NCBI GenBank assembly: GCA_910588595.1
Contig: CAJUQU010000141.1
Span: 1 to 9,649 of the forward strand
Source: an uncultured Lachnospiraceae bacterium
GTDB lineage: Bacteria > Bacillota_A > Clostridia > Lachnospirales > Lachnospiraceae
Length of the DNA stretch: 9,649 nucleotides
Direction of reading: 5' to 3'
Shown in pieces: positions 1-5,987 of the stretch; the stretch's first letter is position 1, and each line of letters opens with the position of its first letter. The notes beneath the pieces are model-generated. The model ran no database searches, was not told the origin of the DNA, and worked only from the letters and a program-made list of their open reading frames with translations. The position numbers and the translations under genes are program-made.

Positions 1-1
1 A

Positions 2-1003
2 TTTCCGACAGAACAGACAATGAATGCTGTAATTGATGCTGTGACCGAGCATCCGGGGATCGGACAGAGGGCTTTTGAACAATATGTGGACATGTGTCAA
101 GGAAAAATAAAGCAGTGTGTTAAGTACCTGACAGTAAACGGGGATATATATGCAGAGAAAAGGAAATATTATAAGACGCCCCGCAAATGGGAACCGGATT
201 TGGAGAAGAGCGGGAAAATTACGCGTATCAGGAAGCAGGAACTACAGCAGATGAATGAGTTTGCCCGCATTTCAAGCTGCTATATGAAGTATATTGCGGA
301 TACATTGGATGATACGAGTGCAGTGGAATGTGGTCATTGTGCAAATTGCCTGAAAAAGGAAATTTTCCCTACAACGGTCTCTGTGCAGGAAATAGCGGAT
401 GCGCAGAAATTTGTCCGGGAAGGGTTTCATATTATTGAACCGAGAAAAATGTGGCCAAGCGGCGTTATAATATACGGAAAAAATAAAATATTACCGGAAA
501 TTCAGTGTGAAACGGGACGTGTGCTGTCTGATTACGGTGATGCGGGCTGGGGAAGGCTCGTGAAAGAGTGTAAATATGAAAAGGGATATTTTGAGGAACA
601 ACTGGTGGAGGCTTCGGCGAAGCTGCTTAAGGACTATGTTGCCATAAATGACATTCAATGGGTTACAAACGTGTCATCTTTGAAAAGACCGGAGTTGGTG
701 AGAACTTTTGCGCGTCAGCTTGCGGAACATCTAGGGCTGGAATATCGGGATGCCATTGAGAAAAGAGTGCACAGAAAATATCAAAAGGAATTAAAATCTG
801 CTTATCTGCAGTATCAGAATGTGAATGATTCCTTTGACGTGAGGGAGTCAGAAGTGCTGCCGGAAAATGTCCTGTTAGTGGACGATATGGTTGATTCCAA
901 ATGGACTTTTACAGTCTGCGGTTATAAGCTCAGGGAAAATGGGAGCGGAAGGGTTTTTCCTTTTGCACTGGCAAATACGGCGGGAAGAAATGGAGACGAT
1001 TGA
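2..1003 (+). CDS. RecQ-type helicase C-terminal part fused to a phosphoribosyltransferase-like domain (5' end outside window)
   Basis: The reading frame is open from the first bases of the window, so this is the C-terminal part of a longer gene; the ATG at 20 is internal. Counting from that Met, residues 1-60 look like a winged helix. Cys87, then CGHCANC at 104-110, form the four-Cys zinc module typical of RecQ helicases. The two helicase ATPase domains would lie upstream. Residues about 210-320 resemble a ComF-like PRTase: VSSLKRPELV (218-227) and the PRPP-loop-like VLLVDDMVDSKWTFT (284-298). Known family: RecQ-like helicases with this PRTase tail occur in many bacteria; they should unwind DNA using ATP, and the PRTase role is unknown. 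The TGA stop abuts the next gene, a DprA homologue, so the two are probably one operon. The family call is firm; a defence or DNA-processing role is inference. Confidence 0.85.
   Translation, partial: FPTEQTMNAVIDAVTEHPGIGQRAFEQYVDMCQGKIKQCVKYLTVNGDIYAEKRKYYKTPRKWEPDLEKSGKITRIRKQELQQMNEFARISSCYMKYIADTLDDTSAVECGHCANCLKKEIFPTTVSVQEIADAQKFVREGFHIIEPRKMWPSGVIIYGKNKILPEIQCETGRVLSDYGDAGWGRLVKECKYEKGYFEEQLVEASAKLLKDYVAINDIQWVTNVSSLKRPELVRTFARQLAEHLGLEYRDAIEKRVHRKYQKELKSAYLQYQNVNDSFDVRESEVLPENVLLVDDMVDSKWTFTVCGYKLRENGSGRVFPFALANTAGRNGDD
992..996 (+). promoter_or_regulatory. Ribosome binding site of the dprA-like gene
   Basis: GGAGA lies inside the end of the helicase gene, 9 nt before the ATG at 1006 but only 3 nt before the TTG at 1000. 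This spacing favours the ATG at 1006 as the start. Confidence 0.55.
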
Positions 1004-1005
1004 GT

Positions 1006-2196
1006 ATGGTATATTCAGAAAATGCAATGTGTGCAATTTTATTGTGTTCTTATCTTGGCATCAAAAGCGATGCTTCTGTGAAGCCGCTTTCACTGGGAGA
1101 ATGGAACACCCTGTTGGAAAAGCTGGCGGAAGTGAAGGAGGAGCCGGGAGCTGTTTTGCAAAACGACAGTAGCTGGGCGGAAAAGGTGAATTGTCCAAAG
1201 GAACTGATTGAGAGAATCAGAGGGCTTATTCTGCGCGGGGGCAATGTTGCGCTTGAACTGGATGATTTTGGCAGAAAAGGGATTTTTGTGGTCACACAGT
1301 TTGATGAGAACTATCCCATTCTTTTAAAGCGGAGGTTAAAAAAGAAAATGCCGCCAATCTTATATTATTCAGGAAATATTGATTTGGCAAAAAAAATTGG
1401 GATTGCAGTGGCAGGCTCTAGAAATGTGGATGAAGATGGGATGATGTTTACAAGGAGATTAGTGGAAAAAGCCTCGAAAGAAAAGCTGGTGATTTATTCA
1501 GGGGGAGCAAAAGGTGTTGACACGGTGGCGGAGGAAACGGCGATTAAAACGGGCAGCGCTGTCATTTCGTTTATAGCGGATTCTTTGCTTTCCAAGATTA
1601 AAAAAAAGCAGGTAACGGCTAATATTATTTCGGGAAATCTGCTGCTGTTTTCGGATGTGAAGCCGGATGCGGGATTTTCGGCGGCAAGGGCTATGAATCG
1701 GAATAAGTACATTTATGCGTCCTCTTATGGGGCATTTGTAGTTGCGGCAGATTATAATAAAGGCGGTACATGGAACGGGGCAATGGAATCATTGCGCAAT
1801 GGATTTGCGAAAACATTAGTATGGGACAATCAGAATTATGTTGGAAATCAGAAACTGATCGAGAAGGGCTGCGTACCCTATGACATTACAGAGGAAAGTA
1901 TTTATCTGGCTATTACAAAAAAAGAAGAGACTTATGAGCAGTTGGATTTATTTCACACAGATACCGTCCGAAATGGGACGGAGGAGAATCAAAAGCCTGC
2001 GGAAAACAGAGTCAGAGAGAATGATGTATATGATGTTATAAAAGAATATATTGTTGCGCATTTGGAGAATGGGATGCGTGTTGAGGATGCTTCGAAGAAT
2101 CTGAATGTCGTGGAGAGACAGATGGAAATATGGCTGAAACGCTTGTGTGAGGATAAGCTTATAAGACTTGACAAAGGAGTGTATCGAAAGGCTTAA
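1006..2196 (+). CDS. DprA/Smf-like DNA-processing protein with C-terminal winged helix
   Basis: 396 residues from the ATG at 1006; a TTG at 1000 overlapping the upstream stop is the alternative. Numbering from that TTG, the DprA Rossmann core runs from about 101 to 300: FDENYP (101-106), AVAGSRN (136-142), YSGGAKGVD (166-174), then RNKYIYASS (234-242) and VVAADYNKGGTWNGA (247-261), matching the R-N-R-I/SGS-type region that in DprA binds single-stranded DNA. Residues about 341-398 (VYDVIKEYIVAHLENGMRVEDAS and on) form a winged helix like the DprA tail. Canonical DprA loads RecA on incoming single-stranded DNA during transformation. Immediate coupling to a RecQ-PRTase gene, instead of the usual topA/rnhB neighbours, suggests a specialised accessory paralogue rather than the housekeeping copy. 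The family is secure; the defence role is inferred from context. Confidence 0.85.
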   Translation: MVYSENAMCAILLCSYLGIKSDASVKPLSLGEWNTLLEKLAEVKEEPGAVLQNDSSWAEKVNCPKELIERIRGLILRGGNVALELDDFGRKGIFVVTQFDENYPILLKRRLKKKMPPILYYSGNIDLAKKIGIAVAGSRNVDEDGMMFTRRLVEKASKEKLVIYSGGAKGVDTVAEETAIKTGSAVISFIADSLLSKIKKKQVTANIISGNLLLFSDVKPDAGFSAARAMNRNKYIYASSYGAFVVAADYNKGGTWNGAMESLRNGFAKTLVWDNQNYVGNQKLIEKGCVPYDITEESIYLAITKKEETYEQLDLFHTDTVRNGTEENQKPAENRVRENDVYDVIKEYIVAHLENGMRVEDASKNLNVVERQMEIWLKRLCEDKLIRLDKGVYRKA

Positions 2197-2336
2197 TGAT
2201 ATCCGGAAAAGCAGGAACTCTTGAAATAGAGATGTCTGTTTTTAAATATATGGTACAAAATTACTGGTTTCAAGTACCTTTTAACAAAGTTCGTGTCATT
2301 AACTTGACACAGGGGGGGGCTGCGGGCGATGAGTAA
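2196..2336 (+). CDS. Possible 5' remnant of a third gene in the helicase/dprA operon
   Basis: An ATG overlaps the dprA-like stop (TAATG) and opens a 46-residue frame beginning MISGKAGTLEIEMSVFKYMV. It is unrecognised. The last dozen codons run through the inverted repeat at 2293-2310, a G8 tract and the start of a spmA fragment read out of frame, so only about 33-38 residues could be original. The TAATG coupling suggests a third operon member cut off when the spmA fragment arrived. An AAAGGAG at 2173-2179 lies about 16 nt upstream, further than ideal. It could equally be a chance frame. Confidence 0.25.
   Translation: MISGKAGTLEIEMSVFKYMVQNYWFQVPFNKVRVINLTQGGAAGDE
2293..2310. repeat. Inverted repeat GTGTCA-N6-TGACAC at a fragment junction
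   Basis: GTGTCATTAACTTGACAC is a perfect 6-bp inverted repeat with a 6-nt centre. It ends one base before a run of eight G (2312-2319), where homology to spmA begins. It could be an operator, or a trace of the event that joined the operon end to the spmA fragment. Function unknown. Confidence 0.35.
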
Positions 2337-2580
2337 TCTGGAGGAGCTGGAGAGGGCGCGCGGCAATGGGGAGTATATGGATACAAAGGCGGGGATAGCA
2401 GCCGCGAATGGATCATGGATTGCGGGGCGAGGACAGCCAGCAATGAAATGTGTACGTTTCTTTTGATGAATATTTCGTCATTGCAGCTAATACCGGTGAA
2501 TATCATCGCGTATCGCAGCCAGTACGGAAGCGCTAATCCGGCAGCAGTGATTGCACCTGCGATTGTGGCGACGCTTTTAA
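2312..2580 (+). pseudogene. spmA: spmA 3'-half fragment, copy 1 (SpmA nucleoside-recognition/Gate domain)
   Basis: SpmA is a membrane protein needed for spore core dehydration in endospore formers. This piece starts in mid-protein at (G)GLRAMSNLEELERARGN (ATG at 2329), shifts frame near the GGGG at 2424-2427 (consistent with one lost G), and continues as ARTASNEMCTFLLMNISSLQ, then LIPVNIIAYRSQYGSANPAA, reaching IVAT about 2573. The TSSLQLIP-x-IAYR-x-YGSANP pattern is the C-terminal SpmA signature. The N-terminal half is absent and the last ~20 residues are replaced by unrelated sequence, so it cannot be functional. Over 50 aligned codons (2427-2576) it is about 88% identical to copy 2 at 3224-3373. 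It lies between the helicase/dprA operon and a brnT remnant. Confidence 0.75.
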
Positions 2581-2625
2581 TAGGTCTACACCCAAAGTAT
2601 ATAATAGTTTAAAAGGATAATAAAC

Positions 2626-2919
2626 ATGAAATTTGAATAGGATGAAGATAAAAATACCATAAACAAAGAAAAACATAAGATTTCCTTTGAGACAGCAGCG
2701 TATGTTTTTGATGATCCGTATTATAATGTTTGACTTTGAGCATAGTGTTGATGAAGATCGGTATATTGCAATAGGCAGGGTTGGTGATATAGTGTTTGTG
2801 GTATTCGGTTGATTTCAGCCAGACTTGCAACAAATGCGGAAAGGAGCCTTTATTATGACCAAGACATTTATTATTGGGAATGGGCAAAAGCCTGCACAAG
2901 AACAGTTGAAAGAAATTGA
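2626..2919 (+). pseudogene. brnT: BrnT-family toxin pseudogene, copy 1
   Basis: BrnT is a RelE-fold ribonuclease toxin of about 90 residues. The ATG at 2626 opens MKFE, then a TAG (2638-2640) where copy 2 has TGG, then DEDKNTINKEKHKISFETAA and YVFDDPYY, the BrnT N-terminal pattern. A frameshift near 2727 moves the reading to MFDFEHSVDEDRYIAIGRVG and DIVFVVF. A third frame from 2806 gives RLISARLATNAERSLYYDQ, the typical BrnT C-terminus, and the short stretch normally between these is missing. A stop, a frameshift and a small deletion make it inactive. Its tail overlaps the start of the antitoxin-like gene at 2855, as expected for toxin-first brnTA order. The family call rests on motif recognition. 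Confidence 0.75.
2838..2846 (+). promoter_or_regulatory. Ribosome binding site of the BrnT-partner antitoxin
   Basis: GGAAAGGAG lies 8 nt before the ATG at 2855, inside the tail of the decayed brnT frame. It selects this ATG over the in-frame TTG at 2825 and ATG at 2834, which lie upstream of the site. Confidence 0.6.
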
Positions 2920-3034
2920 GGAAGCAAAAAACAGTCCTATTATATTTGATGAAGATTGCGAGGAATTGTCACCAGCTATGGTGAAAGCTTTTAAGAGTGC
3001 AGTGGTGCAGCGAAATCGTAAGAAAAAGGCGTAG
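2855..3034 (+). CDS. Small antitoxin-like protein, partner of the decayed BrnT
   Basis: 59 residues, starting MTKTFIIGNGQKPAQEQLKE. It contains PIIFDEDCEELSPAMVKAF followed by a basic tail (QRNRKKKA). The P-I-x-F-D-E-D-x-x-E-L-[ST]-P-x-M pattern is familiar from short Firmicute antitoxins encoded beside BrnT- and RelE-like toxins, where the acidic segment contacts the toxin. The start overlaps the brnT remnant and has a good ribosome binding site, so it was made coupled to the toxin. The frame is intact while the toxin has at least three lesions, making it an orphan antitoxin. It might be silent, or still neutralise a related toxin elsewhere. The role is inferred from motif and position. Confidence 0.6.
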   Translation: MTKTFIIGNGQKPAQEQLKEIEEAKNSPIIFDEDCEELSPAMVKAFKSAVVQRNRKKKA

Positions 3035-3113
3035 GTGCCTGAATGTGCTTATGAAATAAAGAGGTTCATAAAAGCAGGAAATTTTAAGGGTAAAGTAGCC
3101 TGCTCTTTGTATA

Positions 3114-3421
3114 GGGGGCTGCGGGCGATGAGCGATCTGGAGAAGCTTGAGCGGCAGCGCGGGAACAGCGAGTTTGCGGACACGGCGCCGTCTGTTTCTT
3201 TGGTCAGTTTGCAAAATTGCGAGGCAAGGACAGCCAGCAATGAAATGTGTACGTTTCTTGTGATGAATATTTTGTCGTTGCAGCTGATACCGGTGAATAT
3301 TATTGCCTACCGCAGTCAGTATGGCAGTGCCAATCCGGCGGCGGTGATCGCACCTGCGATTGTGGCGACGTTTTTTAGTACGGTGGTGTATTGTAAGATG
3401 ATGGGGAAGAAATGCGACTGA
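3114..3421 (+). pseudogene. spmA: spmA 3'-half fragment, copy 2
   Basis: Homology begins at GLRAMSDLEKLERQRGNSEF (ATG at 3128), the same codon where copy 1 begins, and runs in one open frame through CEARTASNEMCTFLVMNILS, LQLIPVNIIAYRSQYGSANP and IVATFFSTVVYCKMMGKK to the natural end of SpmA at the TGA 3419-3421. Upstream the frame stays open to a GTG at 3035 through 28 residues (CAYEIKRFIKAGNFKGKVAC and neighbours) that are not SpmA-like. A 128-residue chimera could therefore be translated, but it lacks the N-terminal half of SpmA (normally near 190 residues or more). The linker before ARTASNEM differs from that of copy 1, so the two did not come from a recent local duplication. I call it a fragment, although expression is possible. 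Confidence 0.7.
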
Positions 3422-3484
3422 TAGAATTGTTAATTGATGATATACTTTTAACATAGCATGTCATAAGAGCAATAAAGAAACATG

Positions 3485-3581
3485 AAACATGAAATTTGAA
3501 TGGGATGAAGATAAAAATACCATAAGCAAAGAAAAATGTTGGAAAATTCCAAACCTGAGGAACATGATAAGGAAAAGATAA
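3485..3581 (+). pseudogene. brnT: BrnT-family toxin pseudogene, copy 2 (N-terminal stub)
   Basis: Bases 3485-3536 match 2622-2673 with only two differences over 52 nt and encode MKFEWDEDKNTISKEK, the BrnT start without the nonsense codon of copy 1. After residue 16 the similarity stops abruptly and the frame ends at TAA 3579-3581. A new frame opens at the ATG of 3536 and encodes 31 residues, MLENSKPEEHDKEKIKTILD and on, to 3631. These are unrecognised and may be the tail of another lost gene. The order spmA fragment then brnT start is the same as at copy 1. Confidence 0.65.
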
Positions 3582-3680
3582 AGACAATTTTGGATATTCT
3601 TGCTAAAAGTGGTGTACGTTATATAGAATAACATAACCCGTTGGAGAATAATAGTGTTATGCAGGAAGGTGGTAATTGGT

Positions 3681-3938
3681 ATGTCAATATTGCAGAAACA
3701 AGTGATTCAATCCCTTGATGGTTTGTCCGATGATAACTTACAGTTTTTACTTGATATGATTCAGCGTTTTATGAAACCCGATAAAATTGAGGAAGTGCAT
3801 AATGACAAATTAGTCATAATTAAAGACAATATTCACAGGATTGGTAGTTTAGAAGGTCAGGATCTTATTGATGCAGATTATGATATAGATGAATGTAATG
3901 GTGAAATCGCAGAAATGTTTGGAGTAAATAATATATGA
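3681..3938 (+). CDS. Antitoxin of a PIN-domain (VapBC-like) toxin-antitoxin pair
   Basis: 85 residues from the ATG at 3681, preceded by GGAAGGTGG at 3664-3672; the frame is open further up to 3654 but that start lacks a comparable site. Residues 1-32 form an amphipathic helix (VIQSLDGLSDDNLQFLLDMI), a pattern seen at the head of antitoxins that pair with PIN proteins. The tail, RIGSLEGQ (53-60) then DECNGEIAEMFGV (70-82), matches the toxin-binding end of those antitoxins (G-x-L-x-G, then E-I-A-x-M-F-G). Its TGA overlaps the toxin ATG (ATGA), giving translational coupling. No known DNA-binding fold is obvious. The role is inferred mainly from the partner and the tail motif. Confidence 0.7.
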   Translation: MSILQKQVIQSLDGLSDDNLQFLLDMIQRFMKPDKIEEVHNDKLVIIKDNIHRIGSLEGQDLIDADYDIDECNGEIAEMFGVNNI

Positions 3939-4340
3939 AAGTTCTGATAGATACACATATCGCTATTTGGGCGGTGTTAAATGATCCTAAGTTGCCCGAA
4001 CGAGCAAGAGATATTATTCTTGATAGAGAAAATGAAATATTTTACAGCACTGCATCTGTGTGGGAAATTGCAATAAAACATATGTTACACCCCGGATAAA
4101 CTTCGTATTAATGGAGATCTTTTGGAAAAGGGATGTGAAGAAAACGGATATATTGTGATGCCTATCTTAAATAAACATGTTTCAGTATTGGGAACATTAA
4201 AACGACCTAAGGATGCACCAAGACATAATGATCTTTTTGATAGAATATTAGTTGCACAAGCAAAAGCAGAAGGTATTATGTTTTTAACACATGACTCTTT
4301 GATACCATATTATGATGAACCGTTTATTATATCGGTTTAA
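3935..4340 (+). pseudogene. PIN-domain ribonuclease toxin (VapC-like), broken by a 1-nt frameshift
   Basis: PIN toxins cut RNA using four acidic residues that hold Mg2+. From the ATG at 3935 the frame reads MKVLIDTHIAIWAVLNDPKL (Asp6) and STASVWEIAIKHMLHP (Glu44), then stops at TAA 4097-4099 after 54 codons. One base over, from the CCG at 4092, the protein resumes as PDKLRINGDLLEKG and continues to LFDRILVAQAKAEG and FLTHDSLIPYY, ending at 4340. Removing one C from the CCCC at 4090-4093 would give a normal 134-residue PIN protein with Asp102 and Asp120 in place. So all four catalytic acids survive and one base separates it from a full-length gene. It overlaps its antitoxin by ATGA. Confidence 0.8.
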
Positions 4341-4512
4341 TAAATGCTAACACAACTTTCAGGACGATATGAATTATAGGGAATTAGCGGATAGGATAGG
4401 ACATTTCATGAGGGATAGAAAAGGGACAAAGATTTATAAGTAAAATTATAGGTGTTTTTTCGTTGATGTCAGAACCGCGCAAATTGTTATGCCAGGTACC
4501 TGCCAAAAGCAC

Positions 4513-4765
4513 ATGACATATAAAACTGCGCAAGTGGTAGGATTGTATGGTCAAAACGGTTCCGGAAAAACTGCTGTTATTGATGCATTGTATTATTTGC
4601 AATAAATTATGATCGGTTGTACACTCGAGACGGAAATTGAGGATTACATTGATGCAGGCAGCGATTATCGCTGATTTTAATATTTTTGTAGAAGCAGTGA
4701 TCTATGAAGTTAGTTATAGGATCATTCTTAGTAGGTTTAAACTAAAAAATGAGGAGTACGCAGAG
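4513..4765 (+). pseudogene. AAA-family ATPase N-terminal remnant (Walker A)
   Basis: From about 4513 the frame reads KTAQVVGLYGQNGSGKTAVI and DALYYLQ, a Walker A P-loop of the SMC/OLD/AAA_15-like type. A TAA (4597-4599, probably from an AAA Lys codon) interrupts it, after which the same frame continues IMIGCTLETEIEDYIDAGSDY. An extra base near 4669 then shifts the reading to ADFNIFVEAVIYEVSYRIIL. Homology to such ATPases fades by about 4750, where the frame runs straight into the next gene. The remaining domains (Walker B and so on) are missing. Such stand-alone ATPases often belong to phage-defence loci, which fits the toxin-antitoxin neighbours, but this piece cannot say which one. Upstream, 4341-4512 shows nothing I can assign. 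Confidence 0.6.
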
Positions 4766-5224
4766 ATGAAAGAATTTGAAAAATATGTCGCTGATAAACC
4801 AGAGTGGAATTTAATTTCGAAGGAAGAGGTTTCATTACTGAAAATGAAGCTTGGGAAAAGTCACAGAAAAGAATCTGACTGGGAAGTCATAAAGGATATT
4901 TTGGGGAGGCGCAATCTGCTTACATTTATTCCGCCCAAAAGGGCGAAAGAGCTTACAACGATTGAAAATGTACTTTATGAGAATGGAAATCTGATGGTTT
5001 ATACAAACATGAATGACTGTACACGGCATATTCAGGTTCTGCAGCTCAAAGGAAAATTCCGGGGATATGTCGAGATTGGTTATACTTCTTTTGATAATGT
5101 TTTGGATATCGCAGACCGACATGGCATGAAGGTTCTCATCGATATGAATGATGAAAATAACTCCAGGTGCCTCATGTATGAGACCGAAGAAAGGCGATTA
5201 AAAGCTGTCATCATGACATATTGA
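4766..5224 (+). CDS. Hypothetical protein, 152 residues
   Basis: I do not recognise this protein. The ATG at 4766 has GAGGAG at 4751-4756 in front, a normal spacing. The frame is also open upstream to a TTG at 4637, but that part is the tail of the AAA ATPase remnant, so I take the ATG. It is soluble-looking, with no signal peptide or membrane segment, and has a charged N-terminus (MKEFEKYVADKPEWNLISKE). The middle alternates strands and turns: LLTFIPPKRA, ENGNLMVYTNMNDCTRHIQV, then YVEIGYTSFDNVLDIADRHG. The strand followed by NLMVYTNMNDC loosely recalls SseB-like domains, but this is a weak impression. It is one of the few intact frames between 2200 and 6800. Confidence 0.5.
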   Translation: MKEFEKYVADKPEWNLISKEEVSLLKMKLGKSHRKESDWEVIKDILGRRNLLTFIPPKRAKELTTIENVLYENGNLMVYTNMNDCTRHIQVLQLKGKFRGYVEIGYTSFDNVLDIADRHGMKVLIDMNDENNSRCLMYETEERRLKAVIMTY

Positions 5225-5243
5225 AATAAATTTTACAGGTTAT

Positions 5244-5323
5244 TCGTCACTGCAATTAATCCCGGTGAAATTATCGCCTACCGCATCCGGTACGGCAGTG
5301 CCAATCCGGCGGCAGGGATCGCG
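5244..5323 (+). pseudogene. spmA: spmA 3' fragment, copy 3 (shortest)
   Basis: The bases encode SSLQLIPV, then after a lost base near 5267 IIAYRIRYGSANPAA(G)IA, the same SpmA C-terminal signature as copies 1 and 2. It starts later and ends earlier than they do and has no open frame around it. It abuts the hypothetical gene on the left and the decayed ABC locus on the right. From 5324 to 5414 I see nothing assignable. Confidence 0.65.
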
Positions 5324-5414
5324 CTTTTTGGGATCTATCTGTCCAATGCATGAGATTTCCCGTTGCCGCCGTTTACTCCTGTCACGCCATCTGTGATCGT
5401 GGCAGCACGCCTTG

Positions 5415-5987
5415 CTACCTGTCAATTCTTCGCAGCAAAATACTGCACAGGACAATAGATAAGACAAAGATCAAAAGCAGCGGCAGAAGGCTTTCAAACG
5501 TCAAAACGCGCGCTGTCAGTAGAGATAACTGCCCCTCAACATCGAGTCCTGCGGTTGGCTCATCAAGAAACAGAATATCCGGATCCCGCGTCAAAGCAAG
5601 TGCCAGATGAAGCCGCCGCTTTTGCCCGGTTGATAGTTGATAATACTGTTTTTGGGCAAGTTCATAAATGCCGAGCGCGTCAAGCATTGTCTGATCGAGG
5701 GCTGTCTTATTCCACTTGGCAAACAGCTTTACGGCTTCCAGTGCTCTGATATGCTACGGCAAAGAAGCCGACTGCAGTTGGATCCCCATTCTTCCGTTTA
5801 TCGCAATGCTTCCGCTGTCGTATTTTCTTAAACCCTCGATACATTCAAGTGATGTGGTTTTGCCCGCCCCGTTTATTCCGAGCAGAGCAAAGATTTCTCC
5901 TTGCTGTACGCAAAAGTCTAAGCCGTTCAGCACGACGTGGGTTCCATAACTTTTTGTTAAGTTGTTTATTTTTATAGCCTCCTTCAT
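5415..5987 (-). pseudogene. ABC transporter ATPase, interrupted by a TAG and fused by deletion to the end of its permease
   Basis: Read from 5987: MKEAIKINNLTKSYGTHVVL, Walker A LLGINGAGKTTSLECI, then MGIQLQSASLP and an in-frame TAG at 5754-5756 (probably GAG, giving PEHIRALEAVKLFAKW). The same frame continues with the signature LSTGQKRRLHLALAL and Walker B DILFLDEPTAGLD. About seven codons later the ATPase stops matching and becomes a hydrophobic tail, TFESLLPLLLIFVLSIVLC then SILLRRIDR, typical of the last helix of an ABC-2 type permease. So a deletion removed the ATPase C-terminal region and nearly all of the permease, leaving an in-frame junction. Known role of the family: export of drugs or peptides, powered by ATP. 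The start overlaps the MerR gene stop (ATGA), so one mRNA carried regulator, ATPase and permease. It is not functional. Confidence 0.8.

Noticed and set aside
2312..2319. G8 tract as a phase-variation switch
   Set aside because: No intact gene lies in either frame across it; it joins a possible gene stump to a gene fragment.
2969..3454. 161-codon open frame on the minus strand
   Set aside because: His/Arg-rich shadow of spmA copy 2, no start signal; the plus strand carries recognisable SpmA sequence.
2312..3536. Simple recent tandem duplication of spmA fragment plus brnT
   Set aside because: The spmA parts differ mostly at silent sites (about 88% identity), have different linkers and unrelated spacers, unlike the near-identical brnT starts.
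3536..3631. 31-residue frame MLENSKPEEHDKEK... as a real small gene
   Set aside because: No ribosome binding site, and it starts inside the brnT stub; more likely the tail of a lost gene or chance.
5350..5949. Several overlapping short plus-strand frames
   Set aside because: They are shadows of the ABC ATPase on the minus strand, where Walker A, signature and Walker B motifs are plain.
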